Assembly: GCA_028689585.1 (NCBI GenBank) | Contig: JAQVCW010000021.1 | Span: 20,639-84,638, forward strand | Length of the DNA stretch: 64,000 nt | From: Lachnospiraceae bacterium | GTDB lineage: Bacteria > Bacillota > Clostridia > Lachnospirales > Lachnospiraceae | Direction: 5' to 3' | In this document: piece by piece, positions 25,357 to 34,917 of the stretch | How positions within the stretch are numbered: position 1 is the first letter of the stretch | Layout of the letters: every line of letters begins with the position of its first letter | The notes under the pieces: generated by a model | Databases searched by the model: none | Told to the model about the DNA's origin: nothing | Seen by the model: the letters and a program-made list of their open reading frames with translations, nothing else | Program-made: the position numbers and the translations under genes

Positions 25357-26856
25357 TCAATAGATGATGATCGGATATCCGCCCTCTATCGTATTATAAA
25401 TCAGCGCCGCCTGATCCGGCGGTAAATTAATACAGCCGTGGCTTCCATTTGTTCTATAAGTCTCACCGCCGAAGGCCGTCTGCCAGCTTGCATCATGCAG
25501 TCCCTGCCCATATACAAACGGCATCCAGTAATTCACTTTGGTATCGTATCCATAGACATCGCTGGTCAGGTTGAACGGACTCGCCTTATATGCGATTGGC
25601 CAGGCTCCTGTCAGCGTCTCCCGTTCTTTTGTGGGAAGACCGCTGATGATAGCCGTTTCCGTAACCAGCCCGCCATCCTTATATAACCACAAATGCTGCT
25701 GTGACAGACTGACTTCGATGTAGCATCCATTCAGGTCATCTGTTCCGTTTCTGGAATAGCCGGCGTGTTCATAGACCGGATCTCTGCGAATCGCCATGCC
25801 GCTCTCCAAATCCGTGCGGAGCTGTTCAAATTCTGCATCCTGATTGATCTGATAGCCGTATTCGTTATTGCTGATCTCCACGGTCTGACCGCCCGTCGTC
25901 ACAAAACTGCGCGGGGCATAAATGGTATTGTAGCGGGTGCTTAGATCTTCTATGTAGGCCCAGGGCTTGTCCGTATCAATCTGAACTGTATCATCTGAGA
26001 TGATCAGCCAGGAGCAGATAGTGTCCGAATCGATGGTCTCCGTGGCAGCTCCCAGCGTGTAGGTAATGGAAGTGTTCTTGTACTTCTCCAGGCTCTGATT
26101 CAGCCCCTGCACCTTTGTATTCAGCTCTTCTGATTCTGCGGTGACCACGGCCGGCACATAGACATTCCGGTTCACTTCCATGATCACATTTGCTCCCAGA
26201 AGCTCTTCTTTAAAGTTCTCGTCCAGAGACTGCTCCACGTACTGCTTCAGCTTGTCCATGTCGATCCGGTTCCCCTGTATATCATTTACAATGACAAATT
26301 TGCCCTGCTCCTCACTGTACTCCATATACGCGCTCACAGAATCAAACCGCTCCGAATCAATTTTAAAATGATCCACCGTCAATGCCGCGGAAAATACTGC
26401 ATCATCCTTTTGGATCTGATAGGGTACTATTTCATTCAGACCCTGCGACATCTGCTTTCCATTCTTCCGGTTCTGCTCCCTCAACTGCTCAAGAGACTGC
26501 TCCAGTGCTTCCTGATCCAGGGAATATCCCAGTTGGCTGAGCTTCGTTTCATAAACCCGCTCCCCGTCCTCATAAAAAATGATCTTTTTATCTCCAAATG
26601 CCTTTGTGATTCTCTTTGCCGCCTGACTCGGTGTCTGTCTGGATATTTCCTTTCCATAGACCGATACATGGAGGCCGATCATATTTCTGACCGTCTGATA
26701 TCCGTAAACACCCAGCCCAGCCAGCAGCAAAAGAAGGATTCCTATTCCTGCCCGAAACAGTATCTTTTTTCTTTTTTTCTTTCGTTCTATTTCCTTTTTC
26801 CGCTCTTTTTCCTTTTCTGCCTGCCACTCTCTGGCACGCACTCTTGTCATATCCAT
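25357..26856 (-). CDS. L,D-transpeptidase with peptidoglycan-binding domain
   Basis: Membrane-anchored cell-wall enzyme of 499 aa. A basic cytoplasmic tail of about 30 residues precedes one membrane helix (ILFRAGIGILLLLLAGLGVYGY). The extracellular part holds a PG-binding/VanW-linked region (about 60-360) and a C-terminal YkuD domain with the catalytic motif HGCINLPP (Cys near residue 475) and YIEVSLSQQHLWLY at its start. It forms 3-3 cross-links in peptidoglycan or attaches proteins to it. Single gene, separated from the cbiL promoter by about 70 bases on one side and from the GGDEF gene by 82 bases on the other. Confidence 0.93.
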   Translation of the reverse strand: MDMTRVRAREWQAEKEKERKKEIERKKKRKKILFRAGIGILLLLLAGLGVYGYQTVRNMIGLHVSVYGKEISRQTPSQAAKRITKAFGDKKIIFYEDGERVYETKLSQLGYSLDQEALEQSLEQLREQNRKNGKQMSQGLNEIVPYQIQKDDAVFSAALTVDHFKIDSERFDSVSAYMEYSEEQGKFVIVNDIQGNRIDMDKLKQYVEQSLDENFKEELLGANVIMEVNRNVYVPAVVTAESEELNTKVQGLNQSLEKYKNTSITYTLGAATETIDSDTICSWLIISDDTVQIDTDKPWAYIEDLSTRYNTIYAPRSFVTTGGQTVEISNNEYGYQINQDAEFEQLRTDLESGMAIRRDPVYEHAGYSRNGTDDLNGCYIEVSLSQQHLWLYKDGGLVTETAIISGLPTKERETLTGAWPIAYKASPFNLTSDVYGYDTKVNYWMPFVYGQGLHDASWQTAFGGETYRTNGSHGCINLPPDQAALIYNTIEGGYPIIIY

Positions 26857-26938
26857 CTATCTTTGCTCCTTACAAATATTCATTGGTCAAAGACAGTATA
26901 CAATATCCCCGCCGAATCTACTATACAGTTAAGAAAAT

Positions 26939-29902
26939 TTAAGAAATTTCGTCTCTGTAAAATGTATATTGATTTCTTCCGTTTTCCTTGGAAGCATACA
27001 GCGCCTGATCCGCACACTCAAGTAAATGCCCATATTCATTCCCGGCATATTTGGTACATGCCACACCGCAGCTACAGGTAATACGGACTACATCCGCTCC
27101 ATTGGAATAATCCGTCCGCAGCTTTTCCATCATCCATTCCAGTTTTCCCCGAAGTGTTTCCATTGGAATATTCTTCACCAGCACACAGAATTCATCTCCT
27201 CCAAAACGGGAAATCACATCATAATTAGAAAAGATAATCCGCAGCTTATCTGCAGCTTCGCAGATCGCCCGATCTCCGGTGAGATGCCCCAGGGTATCAT
27301 TCACCGACTTGAAATGATCCAGATCAATAAACAGCAGCGCATGATTGGAGCCCGGCTGCGCCTGCAGCACCTCTTTTACAATCCGGACGAACGCTTCCTT
27401 ATTATACAGTCCGGTCAACGGATCGATTTTCGCCCGTTCAATCAGGCGTTCCCGCTCCTTTACGATCTCATCCACATTTCGGATCAGACCGATGACCGAA
27501 GCAATCTCTCCATTTTCTCCCAGAATGGGATGCTGCTGGACTTCACACCATACCGGCGCTCCCGCCTGTCTGCATTCCAGCCTCAGGGTTGTGGTGACTG
27601 ACTCTTTCTTTACCAGCATTTTCTTCGTATCCTGATGAAGCTGCTTTGCTTCTTCACGGCTGGTCTTCCACATCTCGTCCAACCCCTCCGGTTTGCCCAC
27701 CTCATACCGATCCGGCAGTGTCCAGCCCAGTTTTTCCTGAAACCTGGACGATGTGTGGATCTGATTGGTCTGACAGTTTACTTCATAAAAAATTTCATCC
27801 ACCGCTCCCAGAATTAATTCTGTTCTCCGGTTCTCGATCCGCAGCCGTTCCAGCAGTTTTTTCTGCTCTGTCATATCCATGATAACGCAGTATAATTCCC
27901 TTTCTCCGTTGATCAACTGTCCCAAAGTACAGTTAAACAGCGCCGAAATGTATTTTCCATCTTTTTTCAGTACCCGTACCTCCAGGGAAAGCTCCGGCTT
28001 TTCCGAGGCAATGGCATCCTTGATAACAGGAAGATCCTCCTTATGCACATAGGCAAGATAAGAACCATTTTCACTTTTTTCAAATTCTTCCCGGCTGCAT
28101 CCGATCATTCCCAGAAAACCATCATTCGCATAGGTGATTTTCATTCCCTCGTCCGGCTTCAGCACGATCACACCGCCCTTTATATTGTTCGTGATATGAC
28201 GGAGTTTGGTTTCATTTTCTTTAATGGCCTGACGCACCTTCCTCCCTGACCGGTTTAAAAAGAAAATGGTCACCATCACTGCCAGAAAAACAAATCCGGC
28301 AAAAAGCAGCGGAAAACGATACTGATAAATAAAATCTGAAATGTTGTACTGATAACGGGCCGCCTGCATGTAGTCACTGATGTACCTTTCTGTATCGCTG
28401 TCCGAAATCTGCCGGATGGCTTTATTCAGAATTGAACTCAGAATTTCCTCTTCTGCGCTCTCCTTCGCAGCGATTTTAAAACAGATCTTTCCCGTCAGGG
28501 CTTCTGCCGGCAAAATTTTCAAGTCCTGATTGCAGGGTGCCGCCAGCAGATTTTCCAGGGAATAGCGGTCCTCCAGCATCATATCCGCATCACCGCTGCG
28601 CACTTTGTCCAGGCAGTCGGCCATAGAACTGCAGCGTATGAATGTAAATTCCGGATAGAACTGTTTCCAGGCCGAAATCTGTGCATCCGCCGCACTGATC
28701 ACAGCCACCTTCATTGGAAGCGAAGAATCAAATACCGTGTCCGTCTGTCCTACAAAATATTTGGAGACCGTCAAATAGGGATCCGTATAATTACTGTTAT
28801 GAAGACTTATCGTTTCATCATTTTCCGCTCCTGCAATCAGTGTAATGCCCTGCTCCTGATAAAACTTCTCACTGCCTCCGCCCTCCGGAACGGCCTCGTA
28901 AGAAAATTTCAAGCCCGAGATTTCAGAAATCTTTTCTAAAATGGCCCGGTCCACTCCGTCAATCAGCCCGGTTTTCCCATCCACATAAGAAAATGGAGCA
29001 TAATTCGAAGCACAGGCAGTCTTTAACGTGCCGCACTGTGCGATATAATCCAGTTCCTCTCTGGAATAGGGCAGTTTGATGAAATCCGAAAAATACCGGC
29101 TGCTCAGTTCTCCCTGGAATTGCGGATGATTGGACGTGAGCTTGTCGATCACCTGGTTTACCTCTCCCCGCAGATCATTTCCCCGCTCACTGAACATATA
29201 ATAGAAGGAAGCCGCACCAAAACGGGCCAGCAGCTTCATGGAAGCCGTCTTGACCATCATATTGGCCACAATGGCATCCACCTCACCGGAATTCAGCGCA
29301 GCCACCAGAGCCGGTGTATCCTTATAATAGGACAGCTCCACTGAAAATCCATTCCTGGTTTCATATTCCTTGAAATCATCCAAAAAAACCAGCGTTTCTA
29401 CGCAGCCCACCTTCCTGCCGTTAAAGGCAGAGTAATCCTCATAAGTCAGAGTATCATTTGTGCTCAAAGTCAAAAGGGAGCCGTATTCCGTACCGATTGG
29501 GAAAGAATCAAAGGTATATAGTTCGTCCCGCTCCGGCGTATGCTGGGCCGGTGCCAACAGGTCAATTTTATTTTCAGACAGCGCATCCAGTGCCGACACC
29601 CAACTGGAATAGGGCACATACTGGTAGTTCCACCCTGCATGAGCGGCAACTGCGTCCGTATAATCTGCGCCATACCCTGTCACCGTTCCATCAGCAGCAA
29701 TGTCAAAAAAACCGTTCAGCGGAAAGCAGCCGATCCTCACAGTCCGCTCATCCGAAGCCTGAACCGTTTTTACTTGTATCATAAGGCTGAGTGCCAGAAC
29801 CAGAAACAGCACTGCATGTTTCAGCATACGTTTCCCATCTGACGCTCGCATTTTCCCCTGTTTCTTTTTTCTTTCCGGATTTTTCCCCACACAGTATCTC
29901 AT
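26939..29902 (-). CDS. Diguanylate cyclase with two solute-binding sensor domains
   Basis: Large sensor of about 987 aa. Start at 29902 chosen because GGAGGAAGG lies four bases upstream. After a signal/anchor segment (VLFLVLALSLMIQV) come two SBP_bac_3-type periplasmic binding domains (about residues 50-265 and 275-515), a membrane helix (FPLLFAGFVFLAVMVTIFFL), two PAS domains, and a GGDEF domain with intact RFGGDEF catalytic loop near residue 895. It should make cyclic di-GMP from two GTP in response to an extracellular amino-acid-like ligand bound by the tandem domains. No EAL domain. Single gene with a palindrome half-copy in front of its RBS. Confidence 0.92.
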   Translation of the reverse strand: MRYCVGKNPERKKKQGKMRASDGKRMLKHAVLFLVLALSLMIQVKTVQASDERTVRIGCFPLNGFFDIAADGTVTGYGADYTDAVAAHAGWNYQYVPYSSWVSALDALSENKIDLLAPAQHTPERDELYTFDSFPIGTEYGSLLTLSTNDTLTYEDYSAFNGRKVGCVETLVFLDDFKEYETRNGFSVELSYYKDTPALVAALNSGEVDAIVANMMVKTASMKLLARFGAASFYYMFSERGNDLRGEVNQVIDKLTSNHPQFQGELSSRYFSDFIKLPYSREELDYIAQCGTLKTACASNYAPFSYVDGKTGLIDGVDRAILEKISEISGLKFSYEAVPEGGGSEKFYQEQGITLIAGAENDETISLHNSNYTDPYLTVSKYFVGQTDTVFDSSLPMKVAVISAADAQISAWKQFYPEFTFIRCSSMADCLDKVRSGDADMMLEDRYSLENLLAAPCNQDLKILPAEALTGKICFKIAAKESAEEEILSSILNKAIRQISDSDTERYISDYMQAARYQYNISDFIYQYRFPLLFAGFVFLAVMVTIFFLNRSGRKVRQAIKENETKLRHITNNIKGGVIVLKPDEGMKITYANDGFLGMIGCSREEFEKSENGSYLAYVHKEDLPVIKDAIASEKPELSLEVRVLKKDGKYISALFNCTLGQLINGERELYCVIMDMTEQKKLLERLRIENRRTELILGAVDEIFYEVNCQTNQIHTSSRFQEKLGWTLPDRYEVGKPEGLDEMWKTSREEAKQLHQDTKKMLVKKESVTTTLRLECRQAGAPVWCEVQQHPILGENGEIASVIGLIRNVDEIVKERERLIERAKIDPLTGLYNKEAFVRIVKEVLQAQPGSNHALLFIDLDHFKSVNDTLGHLTGDRAICEAADKLRIIFSNYDVISRFGGDEFCVLVKNIPMETLRGKLEWMMEKLRTDYSNGADVVRITCSCGVACTKYAGNEYGHLLECADQALYASKENGRNQYTFYRDEIS

Positions 29903-29949
29903 AAAGCCTTCCTCCGTGTATGAACACATCAGCCCATCTTAAACAGCAC

Positions 29950-29976
29950 AAAAGCCCTGATGATAAACATCAAGGC
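29950..29976 (-). terminator. Terminator downstream of degV-type gene
   Basis: Stem of 10 bp with one mismatch (AGCCTTGATG/CATCAGGGCT in minus orientation) followed by TTTTG. It lies about 125 bases after the DegV stop and before the palindrome relic of the GGDEF gene. Confidence 0.55.
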
Positions 29977-30100
29977 TCATTCTCAGCTCCCAGCGTCTGA
30001 CTGCATAATTCACAGCCGCTTCACTTATCATAGATTCCTCAACAGATTATGTAATCATATTATACAGCAATATGTATTGAGAATCCAGTTTTTCGGCAAT

Positions 30101-30943
30101 TTATGCAAATGATTTTGTGCATTCGCATCCGATTATGATGCCGCCCCTTTCCCCGTAATAGCTGCAGAGTCCGCGCGCTTCATACATAATGGCATCTGCA
30201 TTCCCATAAGTTTCTTTTACCGCCTCAATCACTCTCCGGGCTAATTTAGAGTTTTCTATATGGCTGATTCGCAGTTTTCCGCCTGCATACCCCGCTTTTT
30301 TCAGTTCTTCCAGGAGCTTCGAGATTACTTTTCTGTCTCCGCGGCACTTGGTGATCGGTTCGATTTTCCCACGCGTACTGGCGGTTCCGATAATGCTGAT
30401 GCCCAGCACACCTACCGCCGAGGCTATGATTTTGCTGACTCTTCCATTCTGAGCCAGATTATGTATCGAAAGAAAGGAAAAAAACAGCCGTGTTTTTCCC
30501 ATATATTCTTTCACCTCTTTACATACCCGGTCAAAATCCCAGCCTTTCTGCTTCAGCTCCACCAGCTTCTCTATCACCAGCCTGATTTCCGGTCCTGTGC
30601 TCAGGGTATCAAAAATTTCTATTTTCGCATCCGGATTTTTTTCCAAATACATCTTTTTCGCAACCATGGCTGAGTTGTAGGTCCCTGACAGTTCGCTGGT
30701 CATGGTGACCACGTAAATTTCATCACCGCCGGCATAAGCCTGAAGCCAGCATTCGGTGCTGGGACATGCGGAATATGAGCGGCCTTTGTACTTTTCAAGC
30801 GCATTCAGCATTTCCGGTATATTGATATCCTTATCATCCGTATAGCTGAACCGATCGGTATCAATCTTCAATGCAACCGTTTCAAAATTAACCCCTTTAT
30901 ATGCCGTCATATCACCGGATGAATCCGCAATAAATTTAATCAT
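30101..30943 (-). CDS. DegV family fatty-acid-binding protein
   Basis: DegV/FakB-type protein of 280 aa. These proteins bind a fatty acid and present it to the FakA kinase for acyl-phosphate formation. The opening KFIADSSGDMTAYK, the TMTSELSGTYNSA motif (near 85) and IGTASTRGKIE (near 180) followed by SHIENSKLARR fit the family. RBS GGAGAAAATT-ATG. It is transcribed away from a TetR-family gene, and that regulator probably controls it. No FakA gene is visible nearby. Confidence 0.92.
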   Translation of the reverse strand: MIKFIADSSGDMTAYKGVNFETVALKIDTDRFSYTDDKDINIPEMLNALEKYKGRSYSACPSTECWLQAYAGGDEIYVVTMTSELSGTYNSAMVAKKMYLEKNPDAKIEIFDTLSTGPEIRLVIEKLVELKQKGWDFDRVCKEVKEYMGKTRLFFSFLSIHNLAQNGRVSKIIASAVGVLGISIIGTASTRGKIEPITKCRGDRKVISKLLEELKKAGYAGGKLRISHIENSKLARRVIEAVKETYGNADAIMYEARGLCSYYGERGGIIIGCECTKSFA

Positions 30944-31034
30944 AATTTTCTCCTCGCCTGATCAATGTTTTCGATGTGCTGCCTGCTCCGCCATGTACTC
31001 AGGATGCTCCATGAACAGCAGCCGTATTGCCAAT

Positions 31035-31086
31035 GTAGTTTTTATTACTACGTGTTATTGTATTGTGATTATGATCGTGTTACAAT
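31035..31086 (+). promoter_or_regulatory. Promoter and possible operator of TetR-type gene
   Basis: TTGTAT (31058-31063), 17 bases, TACAAT (31081-31086) form a good plus-strand promoter. An inverted repeat GTAGT/ACTAC (31035-31051) just upstream, in the divergent degV/tetR interval, is a candidate operator. Confidence 0.55.
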
Positions 31087-31126
31087 AGACAAAAGGGCAC
31101 TTTATGTCCATTTTGGAGGTAATCTT

Positions 31127-31675
31127 ATGGGAGACGGATCCGTTTATACAAATAAAAAAACGCAGTTTACCCGCATGTGTATATCGGAAGCCATTCTTGA
31201 GCTGATGCAGCATATGGAGCTCAAGGAAATAAAGATATCTGCGGTCGTAAAAAGAGCCGGTGTCGCGCGGATGACTTTTTATAATTATTATGATTCTATT
31301 TATTCTGCCCTAACGGATTATCTGCAGATTGTGATCAGTGAATACCTGGAAGAATGCGCGCAGAATCCAAATGCCGGAGCCTTTCTGGACTATAGCCATA
31401 TTCTGTTTTCTCTGAAGTTTTTTGACCGTTATAAAAATTATTTTCTCACCCTGTCCCGGCAAAAGCTCCATTCCATCATGCTGGACAGTATTAATCAGTT
31501 TATGATCCAATATTATTCCTCCAGACTATCTCATTCTGTCTATGAGATGTACTGTTATTCCGGCGGGCTGTTAAATGCGTTTTTAAAATGGGAAGAAAAT
31601 GGGCAAAAAGAAGCTGCGGCTGATGTGGCCGCAGTCATATATGATCTGTATCACTCCAGAATGGGGGAGAATTAA
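31127..31675 (+). CDS. TetR/AcrR family transcriptional regulator
   Basis: DNA-binding repressor of about 182 aa. The start at 31127 is fixed by GGAGG seven bases upstream; the longer in-frame extension overlaps the promoter. The N-terminal helix-turn-helix reads IKISAVVKRAGVARMTFYNYYDS (split: the recognition helix is VARMTFYNYY). The C-terminal part is a helical ligand/dimer domain. Divergently transcribed from degV with 183 bases between starts, so it probably controls its own and degV expression, perhaps in response to a fatty-acid signal. This last point is inference. Confidence 0.85.
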   Translation: MGDGSVYTNKKTQFTRMCISEAILELMQHMELKEIKISAVVKRAGVARMTFYNYYDSIYSALTDYLQIVISEYLEECAQNPNAGAFLDYSHILFSLKFFDRYKNYFLTLSRQKLHSIMLDSINQFMIQYYSSRLSHSVYEMYCYSGGLLNAFLKWEENGQKEAAADVAAVIYDLYHSRMGEN

Positions 31676-31792
31676 GCTTTTTATTCTAAGGCAATTTCTA
31701 CAAAAAAAAGGAAACCGCTGATTAGTCAAATGCCGATAAGGAAGTAGTACCAACAAACTAACTTAACGGCTGACAAACAGGGTTGCAACGAG

Positions 31793-31827
31793 GAACGGGC
31801 AAGAAGTCAACATCTTCTTGTCCGTTC
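31793..31827. other. Stable hairpin in mobile debris
   Basis: Fourteen-bp arms (GAACGGGCAAGAAG and CTTCTTGTCCGTTC, one G-T pair) with a 7-base loop, followed by TTTCT on the plus strand. It lies in the 485-base stretch 31676-32161, which shows no convincing gene. Confidence 0.5.
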
Positions 31828-31978
31828 TTTCTGTCCATATTCACCTGTATGGAGAGGGCAGATGTTACGCAATAGAACGCCGTTTTTGGGGGTGGGAGTA
31901 TAAAACCCTTACCCTCCCCATTTCTGCACCCGCAAAGCCGCATGAATACACAATGTCATTAACTTAAGAAATTAGAAA

Positions 31979-32020
31979 AAGGTAGCCGCCACATTTTGTT
32001 CGAATTGTGGTGACTACCTT
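31979..32020 (-). terminator. Terminator in IS remnant
   Basis: AAGGTAGTCACCACA pairs with the mirrored TGTGGCGGCTACCTT (one mismatch, one G-U), followed by TTTTTC on the minus strand, about 140 bases after the transposase stop. Confidence 0.6.
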
Positions 32021-32161
32021 ACTATTTTTTGCATTTTTCTTACCATGCAAAGACGGGCAATTTCCTGCTGAAGTGCAATAGTTCTTACACAGTGATGAAA
32101 TATGCGACGATAAGGCTGATGAGTGACAATTAAGTGTCCAACGGTTCTATATAAAAGAGTA

Positions 32162-32562
32162 TCAATAAGAACGTTTCCGGACATTTGAATGGTTACTGGC
32201 CAATTGTCCTTTACTTCGTTTGAAAGATCTATCTCTCCTCACAGGCAATAGATTGCAATTGATTTCATGGATTATTGAATCCATAATTGCTTGTTGCTGC
32301 ATAACATCCTTTTCCAAAATAAGCTTTATTACATCCTCTTTCATTGTACCTATAGCTATATTTCGATTTATTTGCATTTCATATTTATAGTTTTTCTTCT
32401 GTTTATTATGTTCTCTTTCTGCATCTTGCATCATATCACTCATGATATTGTATAAGTAACCCGTGGCATATACATCTTGTTCCATTATGATTTGTTTATA
32501 CCCGGTAAAGTTTTCTAACTCCATCTTGTTTTTCATATCATCAAATGCCGTTTCCACCCCCC
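32162..32562 (-). pseudogene. Truncated IS4-family transposase (C-terminal part)
   Basis: About 130 codons of the transposase C-terminus. WGVETAFDDMK matches the (R/K)WxVE...K region around the third acidic residue of IS4-type DDE transposases, and NFTGY...IMEQDVYATGYL follows as in the family. No N-terminal part with the first two catalytic Asp residues exists: the reading frame runs directly into the terminal inverted repeat of the RIT element at 32559. Not functional. Confidence 0.75.
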
Positions 32563-32588
32563 ATATACCGATATTTTAGAAATGCCGA
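32559..32588. repeat. Left terminal inverted repeat of RIT element
   Basis: Thirty bases beginning CCCCATATACCGATATTTT, matching the reverse complement of 36014-36043 at 28 of 30 positions (differences at positions 9 and 11). An inverted partner of its inner end (TCGGCATTTCT) lies at 32634-32644, 45 bases inward. Confidence 0.9.
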
Positions 32589-32689
32589 GTTTGGTCTCCT
32601 AAAAAATCAAGTTTGTAGAACTTTATATATTTATCGGCATTTCTTACTATAGAGATGTAACAATCATCGCTATAGAAAGGAGGCCGTAT

Positions 32690-33967
32690 ATGGCAGTTTC
32701 TTATCCGTTATTGAAGCCATTGACAGACCAGCTCATGAAGGAGGTGAAAGCATACGGGATACTCAAAGTATCCACAGAGCAGTACCAGAGCATATGTAAC
32801 TCTATAATCCGCTTTGCACAGTCATCTCAGGTTGATTTATATTCTCCCAAACTGATGGATGCCTACAGGGAGGAACTCGATAATCGTTGTTCCGAAGGAA
32901 AGATATGCAAGGAATACCAACGATTACAACTAAGGGTCATTCGTATGCTTTCTTCTCTAGTCGAGAAGGGGGAGGTGGATTTTTCAAACACAAAAAGATC
33001 CCCTCGTAGATATCTTGTATCTGACGAAATAAATACCCTCATTGAGCAGGTGCTTGATAGTTACCCGATCAGTGATGCAACAAAGAAAGATCTCCGTGCT
33101 CCTACCAGACATTTCTTCTGGTATGCAGAACAACGAGGCATTAAGCCAAGGAGCATAGATGACTCTATGGTTATGTCTTATCTCGTAGACGAGGTTCCTG
33201 TTTCAAACAGCGGAAGCACCGGACGTACACTTAGATGTGTAAAGTATGCAACCGAATATCTGAAAAAACATGGTAATGATGGTATTCATCGTGATTATAC
33301 GCTGCTTAAGCTGAAAAATGACCATCGACGTATTATCCCCGTTTACTCCGAAGAAGAAATCGCAGGCATTGCAGAGGCGGCCGGTATGGACAATGCCCTG
33401 AGCAAAAGGGATCTGGCTATTGTGCTTGTTGCATACTGTACTGGGCTTCGTGGAATTGACATCATAAATATAAAGTCATCCGACATAGACTGGCACCACC
33501 ACAAAGTGTCGGTGATCCAGTCGAAGACTCATACGTCTCTGGTTTCAGAGCTGAATGCTACCACCATGAATGCCTTAGCTGACTACATCCTTGAATGGCG
33601 TCCAAAATGCGACATGCCAGAAGTGTTCGTCACTGTAAAGGCTCCACATCGCAGGCTCTCCCAGGGATTCGGGAGCATGATTGACAAGTATTGCATAAAA
33701 GCAGGGGTCCCAAAGATAGCTTTCAGAGGCTTTCACAGCATACGGCGATCATTTGAGACTATAATCGTCTCAAGAGGAGTCCCTATCGAGACAGCATCTC
33801 AGATGATGGGGCACAAAACTATCGTCGAGGATAAGCCATATATCACACATAACAAGGACCAGGTATCCTTTGTAGCAATGGATTTTTCGGATGTCCCGAT
33901 TTCAACCGGTTACTACTTTGACCATAAGGAGAGCGCCAGTTCCAAGAATGGAGGTGGTGACTTATGA
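32690..33967 (+). CDS. ritA: RIT tyrosine recombinase A
   Basis: Site-specific tyrosine recombinase of 425 aa. The N-terminal half (about 1-190) is the SAM-like core-binding region; the catalytic domain shows Arg in TGLRGIDI (near 241), HSIRRSF (His-x-x-Arg near 347), GHK (near 369) and a candidate nucleophile Tyr in KPYITHN. RBS GGAGG six bases before ATG. First gene of the trio; its TGA overlaps the ATG of ritB (ATGA). Together the three proteins are thought to act as a complex to excise and insert the element. Confidence 0.88.
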   Translation: MAVSYPLLKPLTDQLMKEVKAYGILKVSTEQYQSICNSIIRFAQSSQVDLYSPKLMDAYREELDNRCSEGKICKEYQRLQLRVIRMLSSLVEKGEVDFSNTKRSPRRYLVSDEINTLIEQVLDSYPISDATKKDLRAPTRHFFWYAEQRGIKPRSIDDSMVMSYLVDEVPVSNSGSTGRTLRCVKYATEYLKKHGNDGIHRDYTLLKLKNDHRRIIPVYSEEEIAGIAEAAGMDNALSKRDLAIVLVAYCTGLRGIDIINIKSSDIDWHHHKVSVIQSKTHTSLVSELNATTMNALADYILEWRPKCDMPEVFVTVKAPHRRLSQGFGSMIDKYCIKAGVPKIAFRGFHSIRRSFETIIVSRGVPIETASQMMGHKTIVEDKPYITHNKDQVSFVAMDFSDVPISTGYYFDHKESASSKNGGGDL

Positions 33968-34917
33968 TCCTTGAAAACAGACTCAATAAAGCATTCGATG
34001 AGATGATGAGATATCGCGAGTCTATCGACTATGCCACGGCTACATATAAGAGTTCCGTTCCTCCGTTTATAAACTTCTGTGTCAATAACTATCCTGAATC
34101 CGATTATATAACTTCTGTAATGGTTGATGAATGGCTTGCGTATTACCAATACAGTAACAACAGCAGGGCGGCTTTTATCTCACTCTTGAGAGAATACACG
34201 AAATACCTGCATTTCCTTGGGTATGAGGACTTCATCCCGGACGATGATTATATCGTGAAACGGACCGCGTTCAACCCTTATCTATTTACAGACGATGAGT
34301 TGTCCAGTCTTTTTTTCACAATCGATTCCTACACGGGGAGAACCTGTGGCAAGAGATATCTGCCTGAGGTTGTCCTGCCTGTGTATACTCGTTTCCTTTA
34401 TTGCTGCGGTTTGCGCCCACAAGAGCCACCAGCAATACGTGCCGAAGATATCGATCTGAATACAGGAGATATTTATATTCGACAGTCTAAAAGACATAAG
34501 GATCGCCATATCATCATGTCCGAGGACATGTTGAAGCTCTGTCGGCTGTATGATTCTGTAACCGGAACGAGGCAATGGTTCTTTCAAAAGTGGGACGGCA
34601 CACAGTATGAGACATCATGGTATCATCAAGTATGGCGGAACCTGACATCAAAAAGTGGCATACCATGGAAAGGAACTCCAAGACCTTATGACCTTAGGCA
34701 TGCATTCGCTTCACGTAACCTAATCCGCTGGATAGACTCTGGAAGGGATGTTATGGAACTGCTCCCATACCTTTCAGCATATATGGGTCACTCTGAGTTA
34801 TCGTCTACTCTTTATTATGTCCATCTCCTACCTGAGAAGCTTCGTAAGTCCAAAGGAATCGACTGGGGTCTGCTTTCCAGCATTTATGGAAAGGAGGTAC
34901 CAGAGGATGAAGATTAA
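33964..34917 (+). CDS. ritB: RIT tyrosine recombinase B
   Basis: Recombinase of 317 aa, the middle and shortest gene of the trio as in described RIT elements. Catalytic residues visible are Arg in CGLRPQEP (near 158), Lys in QSKRHKDR, YDLRHAF (His-x-x-Arg type near 241), MGHSEL (near 272) and Tyr in TLYYVHL. Overlaps ritA by four bases and ritC by eleven, so translation is coupled. Intact. Confidence 0.88.
   Translation: MILENRLNKAFDEMMRYRESIDYATATYKSSVPPFINFCVNNYPESDYITSVMVDEWLAYYQYSNNSRAAFISLLREYTKYLHFLGYEDFIPDDDYIVKRTAFNPYLFTDDELSSLFFTIDSYTGRTCGKRYLPEVVLPVYTRFLYCCGLRPQEPPAIRAEDIDLNTGDIYIRQSKRHKDRHIIMSEDMLKLCRLYDSVTGTRQWFFQKWDGTQYETSWYHQVWRNLTSKSGIPWKGTPRPYDLRHAFASRNLIRWIDSGRDVMELLPYLSAYMGHSELSSTLYYVHLLPEKLRKSKGIDWGLLSSIYGKEVPEDED

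Larger units (their letters stand above)
31952..32562 (-). mobile_element. IS4-like insertion sequence remnant
   Basis: The 3' part of an IS with a truncated transposase (32162-32562). Its outer edge seems to be at 31951-31967, where 17 bases (CAATGTCATTAACTTAA) recur at 63875-63891 near the end of the window; this suggests an IS terminus but the assignment is tentative. The 5' part is missing, replaced by the RIT element. Confidence 0.5.

Noticed and set aside
31758..31943. Minus-strand ORF of 61 codons
   Set aside because: No RBS or domain; it overlaps a strong hairpin and lies in mobile debris. Not supported as a gene.
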